Shown: piece after piece, positions 1 through 5,226 of the stretch | Position numbering within the stretch: the stretch's first letter is position 1 | How the letters are laid out: every line of letters begins with the position of its first letter | Origin: an uncultured Gammaproteobacteria bacterium | Lineage (GTDB): Bacteria; Pseudomonadota; Gammaproteobacteria; Pseudomonadales; DT-91 | Reading direction: 5' to 3' | Assembly (NCBI GenBank): GCA_929200485.1 | Contig: CAKMZU010000038.1 | Coordinates: 10,878 to 16,103, forward strand | DNA: 5,226 bases | The notes under the pieces: generated by a model | The model's input: only the letters and a program-made list of their open reading frames with translations | The model's database searches: none | What the model was told of the DNA's origin: nothing | Program-made: the position numbers and the translations under genes

Positions 1-30
1 ATTTACTTAAAAGTCCATGATCAGTGGGTT

Positions 31-59
31 AAAAAATGCAGCTTGACGCTGCCTTTTTT
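31..59. terminator. Bidirectional intrinsic terminator
   Basis: A perfect 5-bp GC-rich stem (GCAGC at 38-42, GCTGC at 48-52) closes a 5-nt loop. It is flanked by six A (31-36) and six T (54-59), so it reads as a hairpin plus T-run on either strand. On the minus strand it lies about 80 nt beyond the stop of the gene at 141-749 and is its likely terminator. It could also stop a plus-strand transcript entering from the left of the window. Confidence 0.75.
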
Positions 60-140
60 ATCGGCGTCTTAATGAATGCCTAGGCCTTGATTGGCTATAA
101 CGCTCAATATGTGATTATTTGGTGAAAGAGACATCTTTCT

Positions 141-749
141 TCAACAACCATATTGAGTGCATACATATTCGATTTTTTTGCGTTTTCTACCTTGTGTGCT
201 TTCCTGCAAATTAGGTGGTTGGTTTGTTCGAATTTTTTGGTTATTGCTTTCATTGTCACTGAGGTAATTACCCCTATTAACAGGTATATGAGTATTATTT
301 CGAATGCTACGAGGACGTAGTAAATATGTCGATATAACGCTAATGCCTATAACCGCATGGCTTGTAGTATCAGTGCTAGTAACTTCCCTTTGTTGGTTGT
401 TGGGTTCTTTTTCCTGATGACCAGATAATGGGTTTACTCGTGTTTGTGGGTTATCAATAACGCCGATTTCATTGTCATTATGAAGACTTAAGTCTTCATT
501 GATGAGATCGGCTCTAACAGAATCTTGTATTTTCCTTTTCTTTGGCGTTTTACGTGGATCTTCAAAAAAACGTTTCGGACTTGTTTGTGTTGATTGATCC
601 CTGAGCTTTGAGATTCTTGATTTTTTTTGGGCTTCAGTAAATTTATCGTTCAATTCCAAATTGGTAATATCGCCAAGAACAGGCAGACTATAATTTGCAT
701 GATGGTACATGAATGCAGTCGATAATATTATAAAGAAATTTATTCTCAT
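141..749 (-). CDS. Small basic exported protein, unknown function
   Basis: I do not recognise this 202-residue protein. Residues 1-21 look like a Sec signal peptide (MRINFFIILSTAF followed by a polar stretch), although the cleavage site is not a clean AxA. The rest is hydrophilic, rich in N, Q, T, K and R, and probably largely disordered. The exception is a 14-residue hydrophobic run at 131-144, too short for a confident membrane helix. Two basic clusters stand out: PKKRK at 69-73 and GRKRKK at 187-192, close to the C-terminus, which ends with Cys197 and Cys202. I chose the ATG at 749 over an in-frame TTG at 863. The TTG has no ribosome binding site and sits just past the neighbour's terminator, and a TTGACA promoter element lies between the two starts. 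The ATG has only a weak AAAGG, 12 nt upstream. The gene follows the lipoprotein gene on the same strand but appears to be transcribed separately. Confidence 0.72.
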   Translation of the reverse strand: MRINFFIILSTAFMYHHANYSLPVLGDITNLELNDKFTEAQKKSRISKLRDQSTQTSPKRFFEDPRKTPKKRKIQDSVRADLINEDLSLHNDNEIGVIDNPQTRVNPLSGHQEKEPNNQQREVTSTDTTSHAVIGISVISTYLLRPRSIRNNTHIPVNRGNYLSDNESNNQKIRTNQPPNLQESTQGRKRKKIEYVCTQYGC

Positions 750-769
750 TTTGATGGTTAACCTTTGAT

Positions 770-782
770 CGATTTTTAATCG
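770..782. promoter_or_regulatory. Short inverted repeat over the -10/start site
   Basis: CGATT-TTT-AATCG is a perfect 5-bp inverted repeat with a 3-nt centre. It overlaps the -10 region of the promoter candidate at 776-805. That is where a repressor operator would sit, but a repeat this short can arise by chance. Confidence 0.22.
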
Positions 783-805
783 TAAACAGACAGAGTTAGT
801 GTCAA
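776..805 (-). promoter_or_regulatory. Promoter candidate for the 141-749 gene
   Basis: The minus strand carries a perfect -35 TTGACA (plus coordinates 800-805). Two imperfect -10 candidates follow: TACGAT at 779-784 with a 15-nt spacer, or GATTAA at 776-781 with an 18-nt spacer. Neither spacing is ideal. The position, about 30-50 nt upstream of the ATG at 749, is appropriate for a promoter. It also argues against translation starting at the TTG at 863. Confidence 0.4.
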
Positions 806-808
806 AAA

Positions 809-834
809 GTTCAATGAAAATTTTGAATTTGAAC
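809..834. promoter_or_regulatory. Imperfect palindrome upstream of the -35
   Basis: GTTCAA (809-814) and TTGAAC (829-834) form a perfect 6-bp inverted pair 14 nt apart, with an AAAATTTT core between them (817-824). The element begins 4 nt upstream of the TTGACA box, a typical place for an activator site. About 8 of 13 half-site positions match. Function is inferred only from placement. Confidence 0.25.
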
Positions 835-875
835 TGAAAGGGTTTTATCAAAGGTAAAAGCAAATTTTTTGTGGC

Positions 876-910
876 AATAAAAAAGGCAGTACAAGACGGC
901 CTTTTTTATT
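876..910 (-). terminator. Intrinsic terminator of the lipoprotein gene
   Basis: A perfect 12-bp inverted repeat (876-887 AATAAAAAAGGC, 899-910 GCCTTTTTTATT) has an 11-nt loop. On the minus strand it gives a GGC/GCC-based stem followed by a T-run, 29 nt past the stop of the lipoprotein gene. It separates that gene from the next minus-strand gene. The symmetric A and T tracts mean it may work in both directions. Confidence 0.8.
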
Positions 911-939
911 TTTGGCCGCAATCGACCGGGTTTTTTGAA

Positions 940-1662
940 TTACCTGAAGATATAAATATGCTCTTCTCTTTGGGGCGGCAGGCTGATTGAAATTAGTGGC
1001 CTTGAGACATTAAGTCGTTTAATGCAGGCACCTACTACTGTATTCTTTTGGCTCTGTGTATGGCTTACACCATGAAATTCGGCGATATAACTTCCATCCG
1101 CAGGGTTGATAAACCCGATATTATAATCTTCATAAGTATCAACTAAATCATAATCAACGGATTGCATACCATCTTCTTCGATTGTTTCGGTGTTTCTAAG
1201 CTCAACATAGTTGGTGGCAGAGTCTGGGCGGCTGTGAAAATGATTTTCGACGCTGGTGCTGGTAATCGTGCAGTTTTGCGTAGTGGATACATGTTGCACT
1301 GTTTGACTTTTCTTAAGGTAAACATTCAAGTCAAAATTGGTGCCTAGATCAGAGGCCAAAAAGTATTTATGTTCGCCATTAAACTGTAGCCAGGTTTTGT
1401 AATAGGGGAATTTCGCTTCAATTTGTGCATGCTTATCAAAGAAAATGCCGGGCTTGGTAACAAGATCCAATTCTAATAAAAACTTACCTTTCTTTATGAT
1501 AACTTTACCGTTGTAATCGCCATGATGCAGAAACTGAACACCTTTAGTGCCAATAAAATTGTAGTCTGAATAGACTCTTAAATTTCCAAGGATTTCTTTT
1601 TTGTTGCAGCCAAATAAGAATGCAATGGTGGAAATGACGATAATCCCTTTAATGTATTTCAT
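940..1662 (-). CDS. Outer-membrane-type lipoprotein, unknown function
   Basis: A 240-residue protein with a textbook lipoprotein signal: a Lys-containing N-region, a hydrophobic core, then the lipobox LFGC with Cys19 as the lipidated residue. The next residue is Asn, not Asp, so an outer-membrane destination is expected by the Lol rule. The mature part has alternating hydrophobic and polar segments (around 27-120 and 150-240), suggesting beta structure. Cys131 and Cys213 are the only other cysteines and could form a disulfide. No domain is recognised. The ATG at 1662 is supported by TAAGG (plus 1670-1674) with a 7-nt spacer, and by the short signal peptide it gives. A strong terminator follows (876-910), so it is probably a single-gene transcript. 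It is divergent from the paralogue pair at 1927-4865. Confidence 0.87.
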   Translation of the reverse strand: MKYIKGIIVISTIAFLFGCNKKEILGNLRVYSDYNFIGTKGVQFLHHGDYNGKVIIKKGKFLLELDLVTKPGIFFDKHAQIEAKFPYYKTWLQFNGEHKYFLASDLGTNFDLNVYLKKSQTVQHVSTTQNCTITSTSVENHFHSRPDSATNYVELRNTETIEEDGMQSVDYDLVDTYEDYNIGFINPADGSYIAEFHGVSHTQSQKNTVVGACIKRLNVSRPLISISLPPQREEHIYIFR

Positions 1663-1926
1663 GATAAAACCTTATGTAGTGGCAGTAGCAAGTAGTCGCT
1701 GAATAAGATTTTGAAATAGATCATAAGTTTATCTGTGAATTATTAACATTTAGTAGGGTAGGCTAGATGGCACATAATCCGAAGGATTCAAAGATATCTC
1801 GTAATATGACAAGAGTGTTACTTTTACTGCGATTGATTCATTAGAGTGATTTAATTGAGTTTACGTTTTGAATTTATTTATCTGTTGGGGTCAATAAAAG
1901 GAATAACTTTTAGTCTGTATGTTGTG
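1663..1926. promoter_or_regulatory. Divergent intergenic region
   Basis: This region separates the minus-strand lipoprotein gene from the plus-strand paralogue and must hold both promoters. Visible elements are a perfect 5-bp inverted repeat AATCC-GAA-GGATT (1776-1788), a palindrome AGATATCT (1792-1799), and AAAAGGA at 1897-1902. From about 1870 it can be aligned with the leader of the second paralogue, including an exact GTCAATAAAA (1890-1899). No consensus -35/-10 pair could be assigned for the plus-strand gene. Confidence 0.4.
1720..1725 (-). promoter_or_regulatory. Possible -10 element for the lipoprotein gene
   Basis: TATGAT on the minus strand matches five of six consensus bases and would give a leader of about 50 nt. 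No good -35 is seen at 16-18 nt spacing, so this is a weak call. Confidence 0.22.
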
Positions 1927-3147
1927 ATGTGTTTTTTTCGAAATTTACTATTGAAGTGTTTTCTAATTACCATAGCCTATTTTTGTTCGGAAACTAGCTA
2001 TGGTGTAGTTCCCTATTTTTGTTCTGGTGGCTATTTTCATCTTTTTCTTTATAGTTTTTTTTGTGAAAAAAATACTGATCTAAATTCTTTCTCGGAGGAA
2101 GATAAAGAGTGTTCTTCTTGTCAGGACAAAAATTTAGATGATTCAGATATGATTTTGCATTTACAGTTAAAAATTAATGATGCTAGTCTGATGCAACAGA
2201 TGGAGGCTCGTTTGGATCGAAAAAATACTTTTTGCCTGTTAAATCCTGATGATTTAGGATTGCTCCATGAAAAAAAAGGAAATCAGAAAATTGCGGTTTC
2301 ATCTCTTCAATGCCCTGAATGTTGGGAGAAATTTAATAAGGATAATCCAAGGGAGAGTAAAAGTTTATTGGATGATTCGGCAATTCAATTACCTCGTGAT
2401 TTTAAGGAATTTCAATTAGAGCTCAAAAACATCAATGAAAAGATAATAAGCGAGGCAATGATACAGGCTGAGCAGAAGGAAACAGTGCAGAGCAAAGCAA
2501 CAAAAAATAAAAACGTAGAAGAAAGAGGTAAAGCCAAGGTAGAGCATCAAACAAAGCAATCAAGCCTTCTACAAGGATTGCAAAGTTATGCACAATCTTT
2601 CTTTAGGAATCCATTTAAAAAATCATCAGAAAAAGTGGTGGTAGATTCGTCAGCAAATAAGGACGGAGGAGCGTTGGGAGCCACATCACTCGAGTTGGAT
2701 AATCAGGATACTGACGGAATATTTGATCTATTCTTTAATCCTGAAGAGGAAGTAGTATTAAAGCAGCTACAAGAGTTTTGTCATTATAAAACTTTAAAAA
2801 ACAGGTTCTTAGATGTTGAAAACACCTTAAGTGCTGGACACTTTTCTCCAGATGGATACGAAGACTCAACAAAAATGGTTTATATAGCTGTCGAAGAAGC
2901 TGAAGGCGGATATTTTGTATTTGATAGCAAGGAACATAAATCTCTTTATAAGGTTATAATCCAGAAAGATGAGAAATGGGAAGCTTTCAAAGTAGATCGT
3001 GGCAGAAATCAAAGACAATGGAATAATTTTGTATCTATCGCGAAAGATCAGATTATTGAGCGTAAAAAGTTAAAACCGAAACCAGAAAAACCAGAATATT
3101 TTAATCTCTCTGAGCTGCTATCTATATTAACTGCTTTAGATGGATGA
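1927..3147 (+). CDS. Exported CxxC protein, tandem paralogue copy 1
   Basis: A 406-residue protein of no family I recognise, clearly homologous to the next gene. In order: a signal-peptide-like segment (about 1-26, ending just before VVPY); a cysteine-containing domain with C62-x2-C65 and C129-x2-C132 plus a lone Cys103 in CLLNP; a charged, low-complexity linker (about 175-255); a conserved C-terminal domain (about 259-380) with FVFDS and LYKVII strands; and a tail, YFNLSELLSILTALDG. Two CxxC pairs suggest a zinc knuckle or, if exported, disulfides. The start is uncertain. The ATG at 1927 is used here. Alignment with copy 2 places its ATG opposite a TTG at 1951 (398 residues), and the frame stays open back to a TTG at 1855. 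No start has a strong ribosome binding site. No terminator is evident before copy 2. Confidence 0.83.
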   Translation: MCFFRNLLLKCFLITIAYFCSETSYGVVPYFCSGGYFHLFLYSFFCEKNTDLNSFSEEDKECSSCQDKNLDDSDMILHLQLKINDASLMQQMEARLDRKNTFCLLNPDDLGLLHEKKGNQKIAVSSLQCPECWEKFNKDNPRESKSLLDDSAIQLPRDFKEFQLELKNINEKIISEAMIQAEQKETVQSKATKNKNVEERGKAKVEHQTKQSSLLQGLQSYAQSFFRNPFKKSSEKVVVDSSANKDGGALGATSLELDNQDTDGIFDLFFNPEEEVVLKQLQEFCHYKTLKNRFLDVENTLSAGHFSPDGYEDSTKMVYIAVEEAEGGYFVFDSKEHKSLYKVIIQKDEKWEAFKVDRGRNQRQWNNFVSIAKDQIIERKKLKPKPEKPEYFNLSELLSILTALDG

Positions 3148-3473
3148 TTAAACATCAGGTTTATGGAGCACAGGCAATGGTATGCCAGTGTCTGTGTTGA
3201 ATTATTATCAAAAATATTTAGTTGTCAGTTGCATTAATTGTATAAGTTGTAGAAGTGTATAAGTCGATCGCGGCTAAGTCGGAGATGTCCTTGGCTGATT
3301 CTTTTCGACCTAAACACCCTGGGTCATTTGGGCTTCTATTTAACCGATAATAAGACACTTTCGAGATTGTCATCCATATTCATTTGGAATCTGAATTTTT
3401 TAGATAATTAATGTCAATAAAACAAAACATATCTTTATTTTTATCTTGTGTAATGTTTTCTTGGAATTAACTT
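3148..3473. other. Spacer between the two paralogues
   Basis: These 326 nt hold no convincing gene. A weak hairpin (GGCA 3173-3176 with TGCC 3183-3186) lacks a T-run, so it is not called a terminator. The segment 3260-3350 looks richer in GC than its surroundings. On the minus strand it carries an open 51-codon frame (ATG at 3373, stop at 3218) without a ribosome binding site. From about 3393 to the start of copy 2 the sequence aligns with the leader of copy 1, including GTCAATAAAA (3413-3422). A GATAAT (3403-3408) preceded by TTCATT at 18 nt is a weak promoter candidate for copy 2. Confidence 0.4.
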
Positions 3474-4865
3474 ATGCAAAGCATTTTATGTTTAATATTT
3501 TTATTTTTTTTTTCAGTCACTTGTTTTTCGGTTGTTCCATATAATGCAGCTAATGGTTTTTTGTATCTTTTTCTTTATAGTTTCCCCGCTGGAGAAAACA
3601 CTAATGCTGATGATGATCTTAGTTCGGAAGAAGAAGCCTATGAGTGTCGGAATTGTATGGCGAAGACTCTATCTGATTCAGATATGATTTTGCATTTACA
3701 GTTAAAAATTAAAGATGCCTTCCACTCTATGCAAGTCAAGATGAGACTTGATCAATCAGGCAGTCACTGCCTGTTAAATCCCGTTGATCTGGATTTGATC
3801 TTTAAGCAACAAGAGAAGAAAAAGATTGCTCTTTCCGATCTTTTATGCGTTGAATGTTGGGGGAAATCTAATAAGGATAATCCAAGGAAGAGTAAAAGTT
3901 TAGTTGGTGATTTTGTGATTCCCTTACCCGATGAGTTTCAAGCATTTCAATCTGAACTTAAAAAAATCAATCAAGCTCTAAAGTTAGAGGCGCAAGTAAA
4001 AGAAGAGGCAAAGACAAAGGAAGAGGCAGAGGCAGAGGAGGAGGCAATATCTGAGGTAAGGCAGCATATCAAAAAAACGAAAAGGAAAGAAAAGAAGAAA
4101 AAATATAGGGAAAAATTAAAGGAAAGGCGACAATCACCTCGCGAGAATTTTGCTCAGGAAGCACACAAGCCTCAGTCATCGGGAGAGGTTGAAACAATGA
4201 TAGTTGACAGGAAATTTAATAAAGCATCAAAAAATGTACCGTTAGATTTATCAGTAACTATACCTGCAGCCATATCCGCAAATAATAAAGAAGGCGAGGC
4301 ATCTAGAGTCTTATCACCCCAATTGCAAAATCAGGATCCTGACGCAATATTTGAAATATTTGAAAACTCTAGAGGTAAAGGATTGATCAAACAGCTTGAT
4401 ACATTTACCGGTTACCAAGCGTTGAAAGACAGATTTTATGCGGATAAAAATGTATTGAGTACTGGATACTTATCTTTCAGTAAAGAATATGAATGGATAA
4501 AAATGATTTATTTAGCCTGCCCAGTTGAAAAGGGCGAGGGGAATTTTATCTTTGATAGTATGATTCACCCGAACCTTTATAAGGTTGTAATGGATGCAAA
4601 TGGTAATGGGGTGGCCTCTGAGGTGAGACAATTAGATCGAGGCATTCAATGGTCAAATCTCTTGTGTGATTCGAACGACCAGCTTAAGGAATGTCAAAAT
4701 TTAAGGCAGCAAGAAGAACAATCACAATCCTTTGATCTTTCGGAAGTCAACGAGCAGCTTCAGGAATGTGAAAAATTAAAGCCGCCAACAGAAAAACCAG
4801 CATATTTTGATCTCTCAGATCTGCTATCGATATTGGTTGCTTTAGATGAAGAAGGGGAGAATTAG
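3474..4865 (+). CDS. Exported CxxC protein, tandem paralogue copy 2
   Basis: A 463-residue homologue of the preceding gene; by eye roughly half the residues match in the conserved domains. A clear signal peptide (1-19, a very hydrophobic core ending in CFS) precedes VVPYN. The cysteine domain has C58-x2-C61 and C125-x2-C128 with Cys99 in CLLNP, matching copy 1. Residues 172-220 form a highly charged, probably coiled-coil linker with KEEA-type repeats and then a strongly basic stretch (200-219, including KRKEKKKK). The conserved C-terminal domain spans about 286-397. Residues 401-425 and 426-450 are a tandem duplication that copy 1 lacks. The tail ends YFDLSDLLSILVALDEEGEN, five residues longer than the copy 1 tail. 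The ATG at 3474 has a GGA 8 nt upstream and an in-frame TAA at 3468, so the start is firm. An IS66-type remnant abuts the stop. Confidence 0.88.
   Translation: MQSILCLIFLFFFSVTCFSVVPYNAANGFLYLFLYSFPAGENTNADDDLSSEEEAYECRNCMAKTLSDSDMILHLQLKIKDAFHSMQVKMRLDQSGSHCLLNPVDLDLIFKQQEKKKIALSDLLCVECWGKSNKDNPRKSKSLVGDFVIPLPDEFQAFQSELKKINQALKLEAQVKEEAKTKEEAEAEEEAISEVRQHIKKTKRKEKKKKYREKLKERRQSPRENFAQEAHKPQSSGEVETMIVDRKFNKASKNVPLDLSVTIPAAISANNKEGEASRVLSPQLQNQDPDAIFEIFENSRGKGLIKQLDTFTGYQALKDRFYADKNVLSTGYLSFSKEYEWIKMIYLACPVEKGEGNFIFDSMIHPNLYKVVMDANGNGVASEVRQLDRGIQWSNLLCDSNDQLKECQNLRQQEEQSQSFDLSEVNEQLQECEKLKPPTEKPAYFDLSDLLSILVALDEEGEN
3987..4046 (+). repeat. Purine-rich GAGGCA-like repeat tract in the linker
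   Basis: The tract has several GAGGCA/GAGGCG hexamers interleaved with AAGAAGA-type runs, encoding a KEEA/AEEEA pattern (about residues 172-191 of copy 2). Copy 1 has only a short remnant (GAGGCAATGATACAGGCTGAG region, from 2454). Such tracts change length by replication slippage, which may explain part of the size difference between the paralogues. Confidence 0.6.
4674..4823 (+). repeat. 75-bp tandem direct duplication in copy 2
   Basis: Unit A (4674-4748) and unit B (4749-4823) are adjacent, in frame and each exactly 25 codons. Both read N-[DE]-Q-L-[KQ]-E-C near the start and F-D-L-S-[ED] near the end, and the DNA is also clearly similar. Copy 1 has only one equivalent (residues KDQIIERKKLK to NLSELL). 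Unit B is the one that continues into the conserved LLSI tail. Confidence 0.8.
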
Positions 4866-5193
4866 TCATCTCGCTAATTCCTGTGCTGGAAAAATTTAAG
4901 GCGTGGCTGGATGCGAATATCTCAAAAATGCTTAAGGGTACAAAAACACATACTGCGATTGCGTACACTTTAAATCAATAGCCTAAGCTTATTCGTTATT
5001 GTGAGGATGGCAGGCTAAATATCTCAAATGTCGCAGCTGAAAACGCTATTCGGCCCTTTGTGCTTTGGGCGCAAGTGCTGGCTCTTTGCTGATACCCCTC
5101 AAGGTGCCCATGCCAGTGCAACACACTATAGTCTGATTGAAACCGCTAAAGCCAATAATGTAGAGCCCTTTGCCTGAATTTAACCAAATCCGT
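4862..5193 (+). pseudogene. IS66-type transposase 3' remnant, decayed
   Basis: Read with frame changes, this encodes the C-terminal part of an IS66-family transposase: VLEKFKAWLDANI, then AYTLNQ-stop-PKLIRY, CEDGRLNISNVAAENAIRPF, then GRKCWLFADTPQGAHAS, then HYSLIETAKANNVEPFA. The WPKLIRY, AAE-AIRPF and ETAKAN-EP motifs are typical of the family; the acidic residue in AAENAIRPF belongs to the catalytic region. Damage seen: TAG at 4979-4981 where Trp is expected; one extra T in the run 5064-5066, which shifts the frame just after AIRPFVL; and a second shift near 5175-5178, where the FAYLNQ-type sequence breaks at a TGA. Only about the last 100 residues of a roughly 500-residue protein remain, with no start. 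The segment 5194-5226 is not assigned. This is not a functional gene. Confidence 0.85.
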
Positions 5194-5226
5194 TGAATGG
5201 CAAGGTGGTTGCGATTGAAAGCTGGT
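4862..5226 (+). mobile_element. Truncated IS66-family element
   Basis: This is the stretch occupied by the transposase remnant and the unassigned DNA up to the window edge. No left-end inverted repeat or target duplication is visible. The left boundary falls inside the transposase gene, so the element was truncated by deletion or recombination at the end of paralogue copy 2. A right end may lie beyond the window. Confidence 0.6.

Noticed and set aside
141..160. Incomplete C2H2 zinc finger at the C-terminus (YVCTQYGC) continued by stop-codon readthrough
   Set aside because: The frame beyond the TGA has a His but not the spacing or hydrophobic residues of a C2H2 finger, and there is no readthrough signal.
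750..863. TTG-initiated N-terminal extension of the basic exported protein
   Set aside because: It has no ribosome binding site, would bury the signal peptide internally, and overlaps a promoter with a perfect TTGACA.
1143..1347. Two overlapping open frames of about 60 codons, one on each strand, within the lipoprotein gene
   Set aside because: Both lie inside the well-supported lipoprotein gene, lack ribosome binding sites and show no recognisable protein features.
2110..2330. RING-finger-like reading of the CxxC pairs
   Set aside because: A His next to the middle Cys occurs only in copy 2, and the Cys spacing is far wider than in RING domains. A plain four-Cys site or disulfides fit better.
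3169..3196. Hairpin after copy 1 as a terminator
   Set aside because: The possible stems compete with each other, are short, and no T-run follows.
4747..4968. 73-codon minus-strand open frame
   Set aside because: It is antisense to the end of paralogue copy 2 and to the transposase remnant, both with better evidence on the plus strand.

Overview
The window is AT-rich DNA from a Gram-negative bacterium. The evidence is a lipobox lipoprotein, Sec-type signal peptides, short intrinsic terminators and an IS66-type transposase remnant of the kind common in marine Gammaproteobacteria. A host-associated gammaproteobacterium would fit (for example the Endozoicomonas group), but that placement is inference. 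No housekeeping gene, tRNA, rRNA or CRISPR array was seen.

Layout: (1) Positions 1-910 hold a minus-strand gene for a small, hydrophilic, very basic exported protein (ATG at 749, stop at 141). A hairpin terminator lies beyond its stop, and its own promoter lies between its ATG and the next gene. (2) Positions 876-1662 hold a minus-strand lipoprotein gene with a clear ribosome binding site, lipobox and terminator. (3) About 1663-1926 is a divergent regulatory region. (4) Positions 1927-3147 and 3474-4865 hold two tandem plus-strand paralogues. Each has a signal peptide, a pair of CxxC motifs about 65 residues apart, a charged variable linker, a conserved C-terminal domain of about 110 residues and a shared C-terminal tail (YF-x-LS-x-LLSI-x-x-ALD). 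(5) From about 4862 to the right edge lies a decayed 3' fragment of an IS66-type transposase, directly against the stop of the second paralogue.

All four intact genes encode proteins predicted to leave the cytoplasm, and I recognise none of them as a named family. The best candidate for something undescribed is the tandem paralogue pair. The two genes share a nearly identical DNA block, a homologous leader and a matching domain plan, but differ in linker length and C-terminal tail structure, as expected for a diversifying family of exported proteins. How the two minus-strand genes relate functionally to the pair cannot be judged from sequence alone.
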